Assembly: GCA_048263775.1 (NCBI GenBank)
Contig: JBLXDU010000004.1
Span: forward strand, 310,001-374,000
Reading direction: 5' to 3'
DNA length: 64,000 bases
Source: UBA1479 sp048263775
Lineage (GTDB): Bacteria; Pseudomonadota; Alphaproteobacteria; Rhodospirillales; Casp-alpha2
Part shown: positions 8,518 through 17,266 of the stretch, piece by piece
Layout: every line of letters begins with the position of its first letter
Numbering within the stretch: position 1 is the stretch's first letter
Notes under the pieces: generated by a model
The model's database searches: none
What the model was told of the DNA's origin: nothing
The model's input: the letters and a program-made list of their open reading frames with translations, nothing else
Made by a program: the position numbers and the translations under genes

Positions 8518-9534
8518 CTATTCCCTGCCGCTGACGCCCGCACTTTCAAAGGTCGCCATGCCCCGATGACAGGCAAGGGCGGCCTGTACCAGGCCGACCG
8601 CCAAGACCGCTCCCGATGCTTCGCCAAGCCGCATGTTCAATTGCAGCAGCGGCGCCATGCCGAGTTTCGCGAGAAGGCGCGCGTGGCCCGGTTCCGCCGA
8701 CAGATGCGCCGCCCGGCAATGGTCGAGGGCTCCCGGCCGCCGGACCTGAAGACAGGCCGCCGCCGCCCCTGCGACGAAACCGTCAAGCAGCACGGGCAGG
8801 CCCAGATGGCGGGCCTTGGCAACGGCACCGGCCATGGCCGCCAGTTCCCGCCCGCCCAAGGCGCGCAAAACCTCTAATCCATCCGTGGGAGCGATCCCGT
8901 TGACCGCGACGGCGCGCGTGATGGCGTCCGCCTTGGCCGACACGCCCGCCGAGGGCAGGCCGGTGCCCGGCCCGGCCCAATCCGCCCCCGCGCCGCCGAA
9001 CAGACCTAAGCAGACGGCGGCGGCGGCGGTGGTATTGGCGATGCCCATTTCACCGATGCACAAAAGGTCTGCCCGGTCATCGACGGCCTCCGTCCCGGCC
9101 TGGAACGCGGCGGAGAATTCATCCGCCGACATGGCCGGGCCTTGCGTGATATCGCCGGTGGGGGTGTCCAGATCGAGGGGGATGACGGCAAGGTCCACGC
9201 CGAACGTGCGGCATAATTGATTAACGGCCGCTCCCCCGGCCTGGAAGTTGGCGACCATCTGGGCCGTGACCTCGGGCGGATAGGCGGACACGCCCTGGGC
9301 TGCGACGCCGTGATTACCGGCGAACACAAGGGCTTGGACCCGGTCGGCGCGGGGTTGGGCGTGCCCCTGCCATCCGGCCAGCCATTCGGTGATTTCCTCC
9401 AGCCGGCCCAGCGATCCGGCGGGCTTGGTCAGAACCGCGTCGCGTGCCCGCACGGCGGCCTGGGCATCGGTGTCCGGCCCGGGCAGGTCGGTCAAAAAGG
9501 TGGCGGGATCGGGTGGGGGGGCAATTTGCGGCAC
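8518..9534 (-). CDS. cobT: Nicotinate-nucleotide:dimethylbenzimidazole phosphoribosyltransferase (CobT, Salmonella naming)
   Basis: A 338-residue enzyme that makes alpha-ribazole 5-phosphate, the lower-ligand nucleotide of cobalamin. Family marks are TKPAGSLGRLE near the N-terminus, FAGNHGVAAQGVSAYP, IGEMGIANTTAAAA and the C-terminal MRLGEASGA, which contains the catalytic Glu (most homologues read LGEGTGA). The GTG at 9534 is chosen as start: it gives the usual family length and has AAGGA 12 bases upstream, whereas the open frame continues upstream to 9945 with sequence unrelated to the family. It is divergent from cobS across 117 bp. Not to be confused with the cobaltochelatase subunit also called CobT. 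Confidence 0.93.
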   Translation of the reverse strand: MPQIAPPPDPATFLTDLPGPDTDAQAAVRARDAVLTKPAGSLGRLEEITEWLAGWQGHAQPRADRVQALVFAGNHGVAAQGVSAYPPEVTAQMVANFQAGGAAVNQLCRTFGVDLAVIPLDLDTPTGDITQGPAMSADEFSAAFQAGTEAVDDRADLLCIGEMGIANTTAAAAVCLGLFGGAGADWAGPGTGLPSAGVSAKADAITRAVAVNGIAPTDGLEVLRALGGRELAAMAGAVAKARHLGLPVLLDGFVAGAAAACLQVRRPGALDHCRAAHLSAEPGHARLLAKLGMAPLLQLNMRLGEASGAVLAVGLVQAALACHRGMATFESAGVSGRE

Positions 9535-9593
9535 GAGGTCTTGTTTCCTTTTCCGGGGTCGGTCACATATAACCCAATCGGCCGCGCCGGTGA

Positions 9594-9606
9594 CGGGAAT
9601 TTCCCG
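9594..9606. promoter_or_regulatory. Perfect palindrome between divergent cobT and cobS
   Basis: CGGGAA-T-TTCCCG is a perfect 6+1+6 inverted repeat in the 117-bp divergent control region. It sits 46 bases before the cobS start and 60 bases before the cobT start, a plausible operator position for both. No cobalamin-riboswitch B12 box is visible in this spacer. The regulator is unknown. Confidence 0.4.
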
Positions 9607-9651
9607 AAACGGCCCTTTGCGCGGCACGTTGATCCGATAAGGAGTTGCCCC

Positions 9652-10464
9652 TTGGCGACGGACGATCCCGCATCCGATCCCGATCCGGCCTCCGCCGCCC
9701 CATGGCGGCCGTGGGACGACGCGCTGTTGGCCATCGCCTTTCTCTCGCGCCTTCCGGTGCCTGCCCGTCATGACGGCGGGGCGGGGGCCCTTGGCCGGGC
9801 CGCCTGGGCCTTTCCTTTGGCGGGGGTCGTGGTCGGCGGCTTCGGTGCCGGGATAATCCTGGTGACGGCGGGATCGGGCCTGCATCCCCTTGCCGCGGCC
9901 TTGCTGGCGCTTGCCGTCATGGCTGTCCTGACGGGGGCGTTGCACGAAGACGGCCTGGCCGATTTCGCCGACGGGCTCGGCGTCGCGGGCCGCGACCGGC
10001 GGCTCGACGTGATGCGCGATTCCCGCATCGGCACTTTCGGGGTTCTGGCCCTGGTGTTCGCGACCGGGCTGAAGGCGACGGCCCTGGCGTCCCTCGCGGG
10101 GCCGGGCGCGGCGGCTTTGGTGCTGGTCGCGGCGGGGGCTTTGTCCCGCGCGGCCCTGGTGCCGACGATGATTGTCCTGTCACCGGCGCGGGCCGACGGG
10201 CTGGCCAAGGATGCCGGCCGCCCGCCCAACTGGGCGGCGGGGCTGGCCCTGGTTTTGGGGTTTGCGGCCCTGGCCCCGCTCCTGCCCATCCTGGGCCCCG
10301 GGGTCGGCACCCTGGCGGCGGCGGGCCTGGCGGCGGGGCTGTTCGCTTGCTGGGCCATGCATGCGGCGGTCGGCGGCCATACCGGCGACACCTTGGGCGC
10401 GCAGCAACAGATTGTGGAAATCGCCGTCTATCTGGCGGCCGCGACCGTGGAGATCAGCCTGTGA
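9652..10464 (+). CDS. cobS: Adenosylcobinamide-GDP ribazoletransferase (cobalamin synthase)
   Basis: A 270-residue integral membrane protein that joins adenosylcobinamide-GDP to alpha-ribazole or its phosphate. The family marks FLSRLPVP, GALHEDGLADFADGLG and VMRDSRIGTFG are present, followed by several hydrophobic Ala/Leu-rich membrane segments. The start is TTG at 9652, supported by an AAGGAG sequence seven bases upstream; no ATG lies nearby. The stop overlaps the cobC GTG start (GTGA), so the two are coupled. First gene of the plus-strand cob operon. Confidence 0.93.
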   Translation: MATDDPASDPDPASAAPWRPWDDALLAIAFLSRLPVPARHDGGAGALGRAAWAFPLAGVVVGGFGAGIILVTAGSGLHPLAAALLALAVMAVLTGALHEDGLADFADGLGVAGRDRRLDVMRDSRIGTFGVLALVFATGLKATALASLAGPGAAALVLVAAGALSRAALVPTMIVLSPARADGLAKDAGRPPNWAAGLALVLGFAALAPLLPILGPGVGTLAAAGLAAGLFACWAMHAAVGGHTGDTLGAQQQIVEIAVYLAAATVEISL

Positions 10465-11135
10465 CCAAAAAACCCGATATTCCCGTGACCCGCTGGTGGT
10501 GGGTGCGCCACGCTCCCGTGCCTTCCGTGGTCGGCACCATTTACGGCGGCAACGACGTGCCTTGCGACGTGTCCGATCGGGACAGTTTCCGCCATTTGGC
10601 CGGCGCCCTGCCCGCCGATGCGGTCTGGCTGACCAGTCACCTCACGCGCACCCATAAGACGGCCCAGGCGATCCGCGAGGAAGGGCTGGAATTCCCCGCC
10701 CCTATCGCCGAGGAACATTTGGGCGAACAATCCTTCGGCGACTGGCAGGGATCGACCTGGGACGAGATGGAAGCCCGAGATCCGGAAACCTTCCGCCAGT
10801 TCTGGGAAACCCCGGCCCGCTCCCGCCCGCCCGGCGGCGAAAGCTTCGCCGATCAGATCGCCCGCGTGTCCGGGGTGATCGAGCGCTATACCGCCGACCA
10901 CGCGGGCCGGGACATCGTCGCCGTGACCCATGGCGGGACCATCCGCGCCGCCATGGCCCATTCGCTCGGCCTGACGCCGGAAGGGGCCATGTCCTTTTCC
11001 ATATCGACCCTGTCGGTGACCTGCCTGGAACATGTCCAGGGCGGCTTGCTGCGGGGGCGCGGCGGGGCCTGGCGGATCGTGCGGGTCAACGCCCCGCCCC
11101 ATGCGGTCATGCCGCTCGTCAAAGGGGGCCACTGA
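10461..11135 (+). CDS. cobC: Histidine phosphatase family protein, probable alpha-ribazole phosphatase
   Basis: A 224-residue phosphoglycerate-mutase-like phosphatase. The catalytic RHA motif is at WWVRHAPV near residue 15 and the second catalytic His is in VTHGGTIRAA. The position between cobS and cobU, with a GTGA overlap to cobS, points to dephosphorylation of alpha-ribazole phosphate or cobalamin 5-phosphate. The motif proves the phosphatase fold; the substrate rests on context. GTG start. Confidence 0.85.
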   Translation: MTKKPDIPVTRWWWVRHAPVPSVVGTIYGGNDVPCDVSDRDSFRHLAGALPADAVWLTSHLTRTHKTAQAIREEGLEFPAPIAEEHLGEQSFGDWQGSTWDEMEARDPETFRQFWETPARSRPPGGESFADQIARVSGVIERYTADHAGRDIVAVTHGGTIRAAMAHSLGLTPEGAMSFSISTLSVTCLEHVQGGLLRGRGGAWRIVRVNAPPHAVMPLVKGGH

Positions 11136-11136
11136 C

Positions 11137-11670
11137 ATGGAAGGCGGCTTGCCTCCCGTCACCTTGATCTTGGGCGGCCAGCGTTCGGGCAAAAGCCGAC
11201 TTGCCGAAACCCTGATCGAGGACGCGGCCGGCGGCGGGCTCTACCTGGCCACGGCCGAGGCCCGGGACGGCGAGATGACCGACCGCATCGCCGCCCATCG
11301 GGCGCGCCGGGGGGCCGATTGGGAAACCATCGAGGAGCCCTTGGATATTCTCGAACAGATTCGCGAGCATGCCGCCCCCGACCGCCCGGTGCTGGTCGAT
11401 TGCGTAACGCTTTGGCTGTCCAATCTGATGGCCGCCGGGCGTGACCCCGCGGCCGAGGTCGATGTCCTCGCCCAGGGGCTCGACGGCCTGCCAGGGTCCG
11501 TGGTGTTCGTATCCAACGAGGTCGGTCTGGGCATCATACCGGCCAATGCCCTGGCCCGTGCTTTCGTCGATGCGGCGGGGCTGGCCAATCAGCGACTGGC
11601 CGCACGTGCCGACCGTGTGGTATTCACGGCGGCCGGCCTGCCGCTCGTGCTCAAGGGCCATCCTCTCTAA
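11137..11670 (+). CDS. cobU: Adenosylcobinamide kinase / guanylyltransferase
   Basis: A 177-residue bifunctional enzyme (CobU in Salmonella, CobP in Pseudomonas) that phosphorylates adenosylcobinamide and transfers GMP to it. The P-loop GGQRSGKS is at residues 13-20; YLATAEARDGEM, IAAHRARRG and VDCVTLWLSNL are family signatures. The ATG begins one base after the cobC stop, so translation is coupled. Confidence 0.95.
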   Translation: MEGGLPPVTLILGGQRSGKSRLAETLIEDAAGGGLYLATAEARDGEMTDRIAAHRARRGADWETIEEPLDILEQIREHAAPDRPVLVDCVTLWLSNLMAAGRDPAAEVDVLAQGLDGLPGSVVFVSNEVGLGIIPANALARAFVDAAGLANQRLAARADRVVFTAAGLPLVLKGHPL

Positions 11671-11693
11671 TTCTGACAAGGGTTCCCGACTTC

Positions 11694-12716
11694 ATGAAAA
11701 TTCCCGCGACCGTGATCACCGGCTTCCTCGGCGCCGGCAAGACGACCCTGATCCGCCATCTGCTTCAGAACGCGGGCGGGCGGCGTATTGCCCTGGTGAT
11801 CAACGAATTCGGGGATTTGGGCGTCGACCGCGAAGTCATCAACGGCTGCGCCATCGAGGGCTGCGCCGAAGACGACGTGGTTGAACTGGCCAACGGCTGC
11901 ATCTGCTGCACCGTCGCCGACGATTTCCTGCCGACCATGGAAATGCTGCTCGACCGGCCGAACCCGCCAGACCATATCGTTATCGAAACATCCGGGCTGG
12001 CCCTGCCCAAACCCCTGGTCAAGGCCTTCACCTGGCCGGAAATCCGCGCCCGGGTCACCGTCGACGGGGTGATCGCCGTGGTTGATGCCCCCGCCGTGGC
12101 GGCGGGCCGCTTCGCCCATGATCCGGACGCCGTGGCGGCCCAGCGCGAAGACGACGACAATCTGGACCATCATTCACCTTTGGAAGAAGTGTTCGAGGAC
12201 CAATTGTTGTCCGCCGACATGGTGCTGCTGAACAAGGCCGACCTGACCGATGCGGCGGGCCTTGCCGCCGCGCGGGCGGTGGTCGAGGCTGAACTGCCGC
12301 GTCAGGTGAAGATCGTCGAAACCCGCCACGGGAAGATCGACGCCAACGTGCTGCTGGGCATCAAGGCCGGGGCCGAGGACGATCTGGACGCCCGCCCGTC
12401 CCATCACGAGGGCGAGGACGACCACGATCACGACGATTTCGACAGCTTCGAAGTAAGGATCGCCGGCTCCGCCGATCCGGATGCCCTGAAATCCCGCATC
12501 GAGGCCGCCGCCCGCGACCACGGAATCCTGCGCGTGAAGGGCTTCGTTCATGTCGCGGGCAAGCCGCGCCGCCATGTCATCCAGGGCGTGGGATCGCGCG
12601 TCGACGGCTATTACGACCGTCCTTGGGCCGACGGCGAGTTGCCGGAAACCCGCCTGGTCGTCATCGGCCTGCAGGGCCTGGACCGCGCCGCCGTGACACG
12701 CGCCCTGCAGGGTTAG
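11694..12716 (+). CDS. cobW: CobW family GTPase / metallochaperone
   Basis: A 340-residue G3E P-loop GTPase. GFLGAGKT is at residues 10-17 and the metal-binding CICC (CxCC) motif at 69-72, with a His/Asp-rich loop near residues 235-247 (HHEGEDDHDHDD) and a C-terminal CobW_C domain. In cob operons CobW is thought to deliver cobalt to the CobNST chelatase. It lies 23 bp after cobU and 74 bp before cobN, which supports the cobalt role over the zinc-related COG0523 paralogues. Confidence 0.93.
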   Translation: MKIPATVITGFLGAGKTTLIRHLLQNAGGRRIALVINEFGDLGVDREVINGCAIEGCAEDDVVELANGCICCTVADDFLPTMEMLLDRPNPPDHIVIETSGLALPKPLVKAFTWPEIRARVTVDGVIAVVDAPAVAAGRFAHDPDAVAAQREDDDNLDHHSPLEEVFEDQLLSADMVLLNKADLTDAAGLAAARAVVEAELPRQVKIVETRHGKIDANVLLGIKAGAEDDLDARPSHHEGEDDHDHDDFDSFEVRIAGSADPDALKSRIEAAARDHGILRVKGFVHVAGKPRRHVIQGVGSRVDGYYDRPWADGELPETRLVVIGLQGLDRAAVTRALQG

Positions 12717-12790
12717 GCGCTCGGGGGTTAGGTCCCCGCCCGTCTTCTCCTATATATATGTCCGCCCCTTTCTGATCAGCGGAGCCCGCT

Positions 12791-15700
12791 TTGCATCTTC
12801 TTGCCGCCCAACCCGGTATCGTCGACGACGGAACGGAAGCCCTCGACCTGGGCCAGACGCCGGGCGACATCGTCGTGCTGTCCGCCGCAGACACGGAACT
12901 GGCGGCCCTGGCCGATGCCCAGGCGCGTCGGCTGAGCGGCAAGCCCGCGTCCCCCTCCCTGCGTCTCGCTAATGTCATGCATCTGACCCACAACATGAGT
13001 GTCGATCTTTACGTCGACGCCGTGGTCAGCCATGCGCGGTTGATCGTTGTGCGGCTTTTGGGCGGGCGGGCCTACTGGCCCTACGGTGTGGAACAGATCG
13101 CTCAGGCGGCTGCAGCGCAGGGTATCCCGCTGGCGGTTCTGCCCGGTGATGACGCGCCCGACGCGGAACTGGCAGACTGGTCGACCCTGCCGCGCGATGC
13201 CCAGCACCGCCTGTGGCAATACCTGGTACAGGGTGGGCCGGCCAACGCGGGGCGGTTTCTGGATTACGCCGCGTTCCTGATCGGTACCGGCGGGGACGAT
13301 TGGCTGGAGCCGGAGCCGCTTTTGGCTTGTGGGCTTTATTGGCCCGGTAAGGCGGTGCCCGATCTGGAGGCCCTGCGCAGTCATTGGGTGGAAGATACGC
13401 CCGTGGCGGCCCTGGTGTTTTATCGCGCGCTCGTTCAGGCAGGGAATCTGGATGCTGTCGATGCTCTGGTCAAATCCTTGGCCCGGGCCGGGCTCAACGC
13501 GTTGCCGGTTTACGTGAAAAGTCTGAAGGACCCGGTCTCGGCGGCGACCCTGGAAGGGTTTTTCACCGACGCGCCCCCGGCCGTGGTCATCAACACGACG
13601 GGCTTCGCCGTGACCGCGCCCGGCACGGACAAGCTGGGCGGCGGCCGCGCGCCGGGGCCCTTGGACAAGCCGGGTGCCACCGTGCTGCAGGCCGTGTTCT
13701 CGGGCGGCAACCGGGAAGGCTGGCAATCGGGCACCTTCGGCCTGGGCCCCCGCGACATCGCCATGAACGTGGCCCTGCCGGAAGTGGACGGGCGCATCTT
13801 CACCCGTGCCGTGTCGTTCAAGGGCCGGGCCCGGCGTGACGAGGCGACGCAAACCGACATCGTGCGGTATGAGCCGGTTGCCGACCGGGTCGATTTCGTG
13901 GCCGATCTGGCCGCGGCCTGGGCGCGGCTTGCAAGGAAAACGCGGGAAGAGCGCCGCGTCGCCCTGGTGCTGGCCAACTACCCAAACCGGGACGGGCGCA
14001 TCGGCAATGGCGTCGGGCTGGACACCCCGGCGGCGACGGTCAAGCTGCTGGGCGACATGGCGGCGGCGGGATACGCCCTGCGTGATGTTCCGGCCGATGG
14101 CGACGCATTGGTGCAACGGCTGCTGGCCGGGCCGACCAACGACCTTCGGGCGCTGGCGTCGCGCACCTGGGATGAGGTTCTTCCCTTCAACGAATACCAG
14201 ATGTTCTTCGGCAACCTGCCCCGGGCCGTGCAGGACGCGGTGATCGATCGTTGGGGCCCGGCGGAAACCGATCCCTTCTTCCGCCCGGGGTCGCTCGACT
14301 GCGGGCATTTCGCCGTCGCGGCCTTTCGTTGCGGCAACGTGGCGGTCTGCCTGCAGCCGGCGCGGGGTTACAACATCGATCCCAAATCCAGCTATCACGA
14401 CCCGGACCTGGTGCCGCCGCACAGCTATCTCGCCTTCCACGCCTGGCTGCGGGAAAATTTTCGCGCCGACGCCGTGGTCCACATGGGCAAGCACGGCAAT
14501 CTGGAATGGCTGCCGGGCAAGTCGCTCGCCCTGTCGCAAGACTGTTTTCCCGAAGCGGCCTTGGGCCCGCTGCCCAACATCTATCCCTTCATCGTCAACG
14601 ACCCCGGCGAAGGCACCCAGGCCAAGCGCCGGGGGGCCGCCGTCGTCGTCGACCATCTGACCCCGCCCCTGACCCGCGCCGAAAGCTACGGGCCCCTGAA
14701 GGACCTGGAAGCTCTGGTCGATGAATATTACGAGGCCGCCGGCGTCGACCGCCGGCGCATCAAGGTCCTGGAAAAGGACATCCTGACCCTCTGTCACGCC
14801 ACGGGCATCGGCGCCGATTGCGGCATGGCGGCCGACGACGTGTCCGGCGACCAACTGGCCAAGCTCGACAATTATCTGTGCGAGCTGAAGGAAATGCAGA
14901 TCCGCGATGGCCTGCATATTCTGGGCCTGTCGCCCACGGGACGGCTGCTGACGGACTTGCTGGTGGCGCTGGCCCGTGTACCGCGGGGGCCCGGGCCGGA
15001 AGACGCCTCCCTGCTGCGCGCCCTGGCGGCGGACCTGGAATTGGGACCGGACTTCGATCCCCTCGACTGCGATATGGCCGCCCCCTGGACCGGTGCCCGC
15101 CCGACCGCACTGGACAATACGGAGGCCCCCTGGCGCACGGCGGGCGATGTGGTGGAGCGGCTGGAAATTCTCGCGGCGGCTTTGGTCGCGGGCGACATCC
15201 CGGCCGACCCTGCCTGGACCATGACCGTCCCCGTGCTCGATTTCATCCAGGACCATCTGCGCCCGGCGGTCGAGGCCTCGGGTGCGGCGGAAATTCAGGG
15301 CGTCCTGACAGGCTTGGACGGGCGCTTCGTGCTGCCGGGGCCATCCGGCGCGCCCACGCGCGGGCGGCCCGACGTGCTGCCCACGGGGCGCAATTTCTAT
15401 TCCGTGGATACCCGCACGGTGCCGACCCCGGCCGCCTGGCAACTGGGCTGGAAGGCGGCGAGCCTGTTGGTCGAACGCCACGCCCAGGACCACGGCGACT
15501 GGCCCAAGTCCATCGCGATCTCCGCCTGGGGGACCTCGAACATGCGCACGGGCGGCGACGACATCGCCCAGGCCCTAGCCTTGCTCGGCGTCAAGCCGCA
15601 ATGGGACGGCCCGTCCCGCCGCGTTACCGGGTTCGAGGTTCTGCCCGTCTCCGTCCTCGGCCGGCCACGCATCGATGTGACGCTTCGCATTTCCGGCTTT

Positions 15701-16555
15701 TTCCGCGACGCTTTTCCGGGCCTGATCGACCTGTTCGATTCCGCCGTGCGCGCGGTCGCCGCCTTGGACGAAACGGAAGCCGATAATCCGCTGGCCGCTC
15801 GGGTGAAAGAGGACGCAGCGAAATTGGGCGGCGACGACGCGCTTCGGATGGCGACCCACCGGGTCTTCGGCTCCATGCCGGGGGCTTACGGGGCCGGGCT
15901 GCAGGCGTTGATCGACGAAAAAGGTTGGGAGACGGAGGACGACCTGGCCCGCGTCTATATCGCCTGGGGCGGTTATGCCTATGGTGCGGGGGCCGAGGGC
16001 CGGGCGGCGCACGGCCTGTTCGAAGCGCGCCTGCGCACCACCGACGCGGTGCTGCAGAACCAGGACAACCGCGAACACGACCTTTTGGATTCCGACGATT
16101 ACTACCAGTTCCAGGGCGGCCTGACCGCCGCCGTGCGCAGCCTGAAGGGCAGCCAGCCGGCGGTTTATTTCGGCGACCATGCGCGCCCGGAAAGCCCGCG
16201 CGTGCGCACTTTGGATGAAGAAATCTCCCGCGTGGTTCGGGCCCGGGCGGCCAATCCGAAATGGATCCAGGGCGTCATGCGCCATGGCTACAAGGGGGCG
16301 TTCGAGATGGCGGCCACGGTCGACTATCTGTTCGCCTTCGCCGCCACGGCGCGCTGCGTCGCCGATCACCATTTCGATGCCGTCTTTCAGGCCTATCTGG
16401 ATGATGCCGAGGTCCGGGACTTCCTCGCCGAGCACAACCCGGCGGCGCTGAAGGAGATGGCCGCCCGGTTCATGGAGGCCCAGGACCGGGGGCTGTGGAG
16501 CCCGCGCCTCAATTCGACGCGCCCGCTTCTGGAGCGTCTTGCCCGTGACGGTTGA
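12791..16555 (+). CDS. cobN: Cobaltochelatase subunit CobN
   Basis: A 1254-residue large subunit of the aerobic ATP-dependent cobaltochelatase, which inserts cobalt into hydrogenobyrinic acid a,c-diamide. The CobN/Mg-chelatase H-subunit family is recognised from its length, LGGRAYWPYGVEQI near the N-terminus, HMGKHGNLEWLPGK, and the C-terminal VMRHGYKGAFEMA. The start is TTG at 12791 with GGAG six bases upstream. The partner CobS and CobT chelatase subunits are not in this window. A very long antisense open frame lies opposite this gene; it is a shadow of high-GC codon use. Confidence 0.96.
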   Translation: MHLLAAQPGIVDDGTEALDLGQTPGDIVVLSAADTELAALADAQARRLSGKPASPSLRLANVMHLTHNMSVDLYVDAVVSHARLIVVRLLGGRAYWPYGVEQIAQAAAAQGIPLAVLPGDDAPDAELADWSTLPRDAQHRLWQYLVQGGPANAGRFLDYAAFLIGTGGDDWLEPEPLLACGLYWPGKAVPDLEALRSHWVEDTPVAALVFYRALVQAGNLDAVDALVKSLARAGLNALPVYVKSLKDPVSAATLEGFFTDAPPAVVINTTGFAVTAPGTDKLGGGRAPGPLDKPGATVLQAVFSGGNREGWQSGTFGLGPRDIAMNVALPEVDGRIFTRAVSFKGRARRDEATQTDIVRYEPVADRVDFVADLAAAWARLARKTREERRVALVLANYPNRDGRIGNGVGLDTPAATVKLLGDMAAAGYALRDVPADGDALVQRLLAGPTNDLRALASRTWDEVLPFNEYQMFFGNLPRAVQDAVIDRWGPAETDPFFRPGSLDCGHFAVAAFRCGNVAVCLQPARGYNIDPKSSYHDPDLVPPHSYLAFHAWLRENFRADAVVHMGKHGNLEWLPGKSLALSQDCFPEAALGPLPNIYPFIVNDPGEGTQAKRRGAAVVVDHLTPPLTRAESYGPLKDLEALVDEYYEAAGVDRRRIKVLEKDILTLCHATGIGADCGMAADDVSGDQLAKLDNYLCELKEMQIRDGLHILGLSPTGRLLTDLLVALARVPRGPGPEDASLLRALAADLELGPDFDPLDCDMAAPWTGARPTALDNTEAPWRTAGDVVERLEILAAALVAGDIPADPAWTMTVPVLDFIQDHLRPAVEASGAAEIQGVLTGLDGRFVLPGPSGAPTRGRPDVLPTGRNFYSVDTRTVPTPAAWQLGWKAASLLVERHAQDHGDWPKSIAISAWGTSNMRTGGDDIAQALALLGVKPQWDGPSRRVTGFEVLPVSVLGRPRIDVTLRISGFFRDAFPGLIDLFDSAVRAVAALDETEADNPLAARVKEDAAKLGGDDALRMATHRVFGSMPGAYGAGLQALIDEKGWETEDDLARVYIAWGGYAYGAGAEGRAAHGLFEARLRTTDAVLQNQDNREHDLLDSDDYYQFQGGLTAAVRSLKGSQPAVYFGDHARPESPRVRTLDEEISRVVRARAANPKWIQGVMRHGYKGAFEMAATVDYLFAFAATARCVADHHFDAVFQAYLDDAEVRDFLAEHNPAALKEMAARFMEAQDRGLWSPRLNSTRPLLERLARDG

Positions 16556-16613
16556 CGGCAGGGGCCGGAAGCCGGGATAAGTTACGATCAGCCGATAGAT
16601 GAGGCGCGCCCCA

Positions 16614-17246
16614 ATGGACAAAAAAACCAAAGACACGATGACCGAGGCGGAGCTGGACGCCCGCCATGCCGAGAAGATGCGCAAGAAGAAGGCGGCGCGG
16701 GACAAGATCCTGGCCACAAAGACCGAAGAGCGCGGCCTGCTGATCGTCCATACGGGCAAGGGCAAGGGCAAATCGACCGCCGCCATGGGCATGGCCATGC
16801 GCTGCGTCGGCCACGGCATGCGCGTCGCCATCGTGCAGTTCGTCAAGGGCGTGTGGGAAACGGGCGAACGCGACGTGCTGGCGAAATTCCCCGATCAGGT
16901 CACCATCAAGGCCATGGGCGAGGGTTTTTCCTGGGAGACCCAGGACCGCCAGCGCGACCTGGCCGCGGCACGCCAGGCTTGGGACGCGGCCAAGGAATTG
17001 ATGGCCGACCCCAGCTACAAGATGATCATCCTGGACGAGCTGAACATCGTGCTGCGCTACGACAACCTGCCGTTGGACGAGGTGGTGGAAACCTTGCGCA
17101 ACAAGCCCCGCGACCTGCATGTCGTGGTCACCGGGCGCAACGCCAAGGAGGCGCTGATCGAGGCGGCCGACCTGGTCACGGAAATGGAGATGATCAAGCA
17201 TCCATTCCGCGCGGGCGTGAAGGCCCAGGCGGGGATCGAGTTTTGA
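16614..17246 (+). CDS. cobO: Cob(I)yrinic acid a,c-diamide adenosyltransferase
   Basis: A 210-residue corrinoid adenosyltransferase of the CobO/CobA type. The basic N-terminal helix (KMRKKKAARDK) precedes the P-loop HTGKGKGKST (about 47-55), which binds ATP in this family; VQFVKGVW and ILDELNIVLRY are also typical. It adds the adenosyl group to the cobalt. A start at 16614 is preferred because GAGG lies about ten bases upstream; an in-frame ATG at 16599 has no ribosome site. Confidence 0.95.
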   Translation: MDKKTKDTMTEAELDARHAEKMRKKKAARDKILATKTEERGLLIVHTGKGKGKSTAAMGMAMRCVGHGMRVAIVQFVKGVWETGERDVLAKFPDQVTIKAMGEGFSWETQDRQRDLAAARQAWDAAKELMADPSYKMIILDELNIVLRYDNLPLDEVVETLRNKPRDLHVVVTGRNAKEALIEAADLVTEMEMIKHPFRAGVKAQAGIEF

Positions 17247-17266
17247 ACGGGCGGGGGGACAAGACG

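Noticed and set aside
9535..9945. N-terminal extension of the cobT reading frame
   Set aside because: The extension does not resemble the CobT family, crosses the divergent control region and overlaps cobS on the other strand; GTG 9534 gives the family length.
8500..13000. Cobalamin riboswitch near the cob genes
   Set aside because: No B12-box-like sequence with flanking structure was seen upstream of cobT, cobS, cobW or cobN; a GCCACTG-like string near 11127 is inside cobC and lacks context.
12776..15493. 905-codon open frame on the minus strand opposite cobN
   Set aside because: It is a shadow produced by GC-rich codon use; its translation is Arg/Gly/His-rich without domains, and cobN on the other strand is unmistakable.
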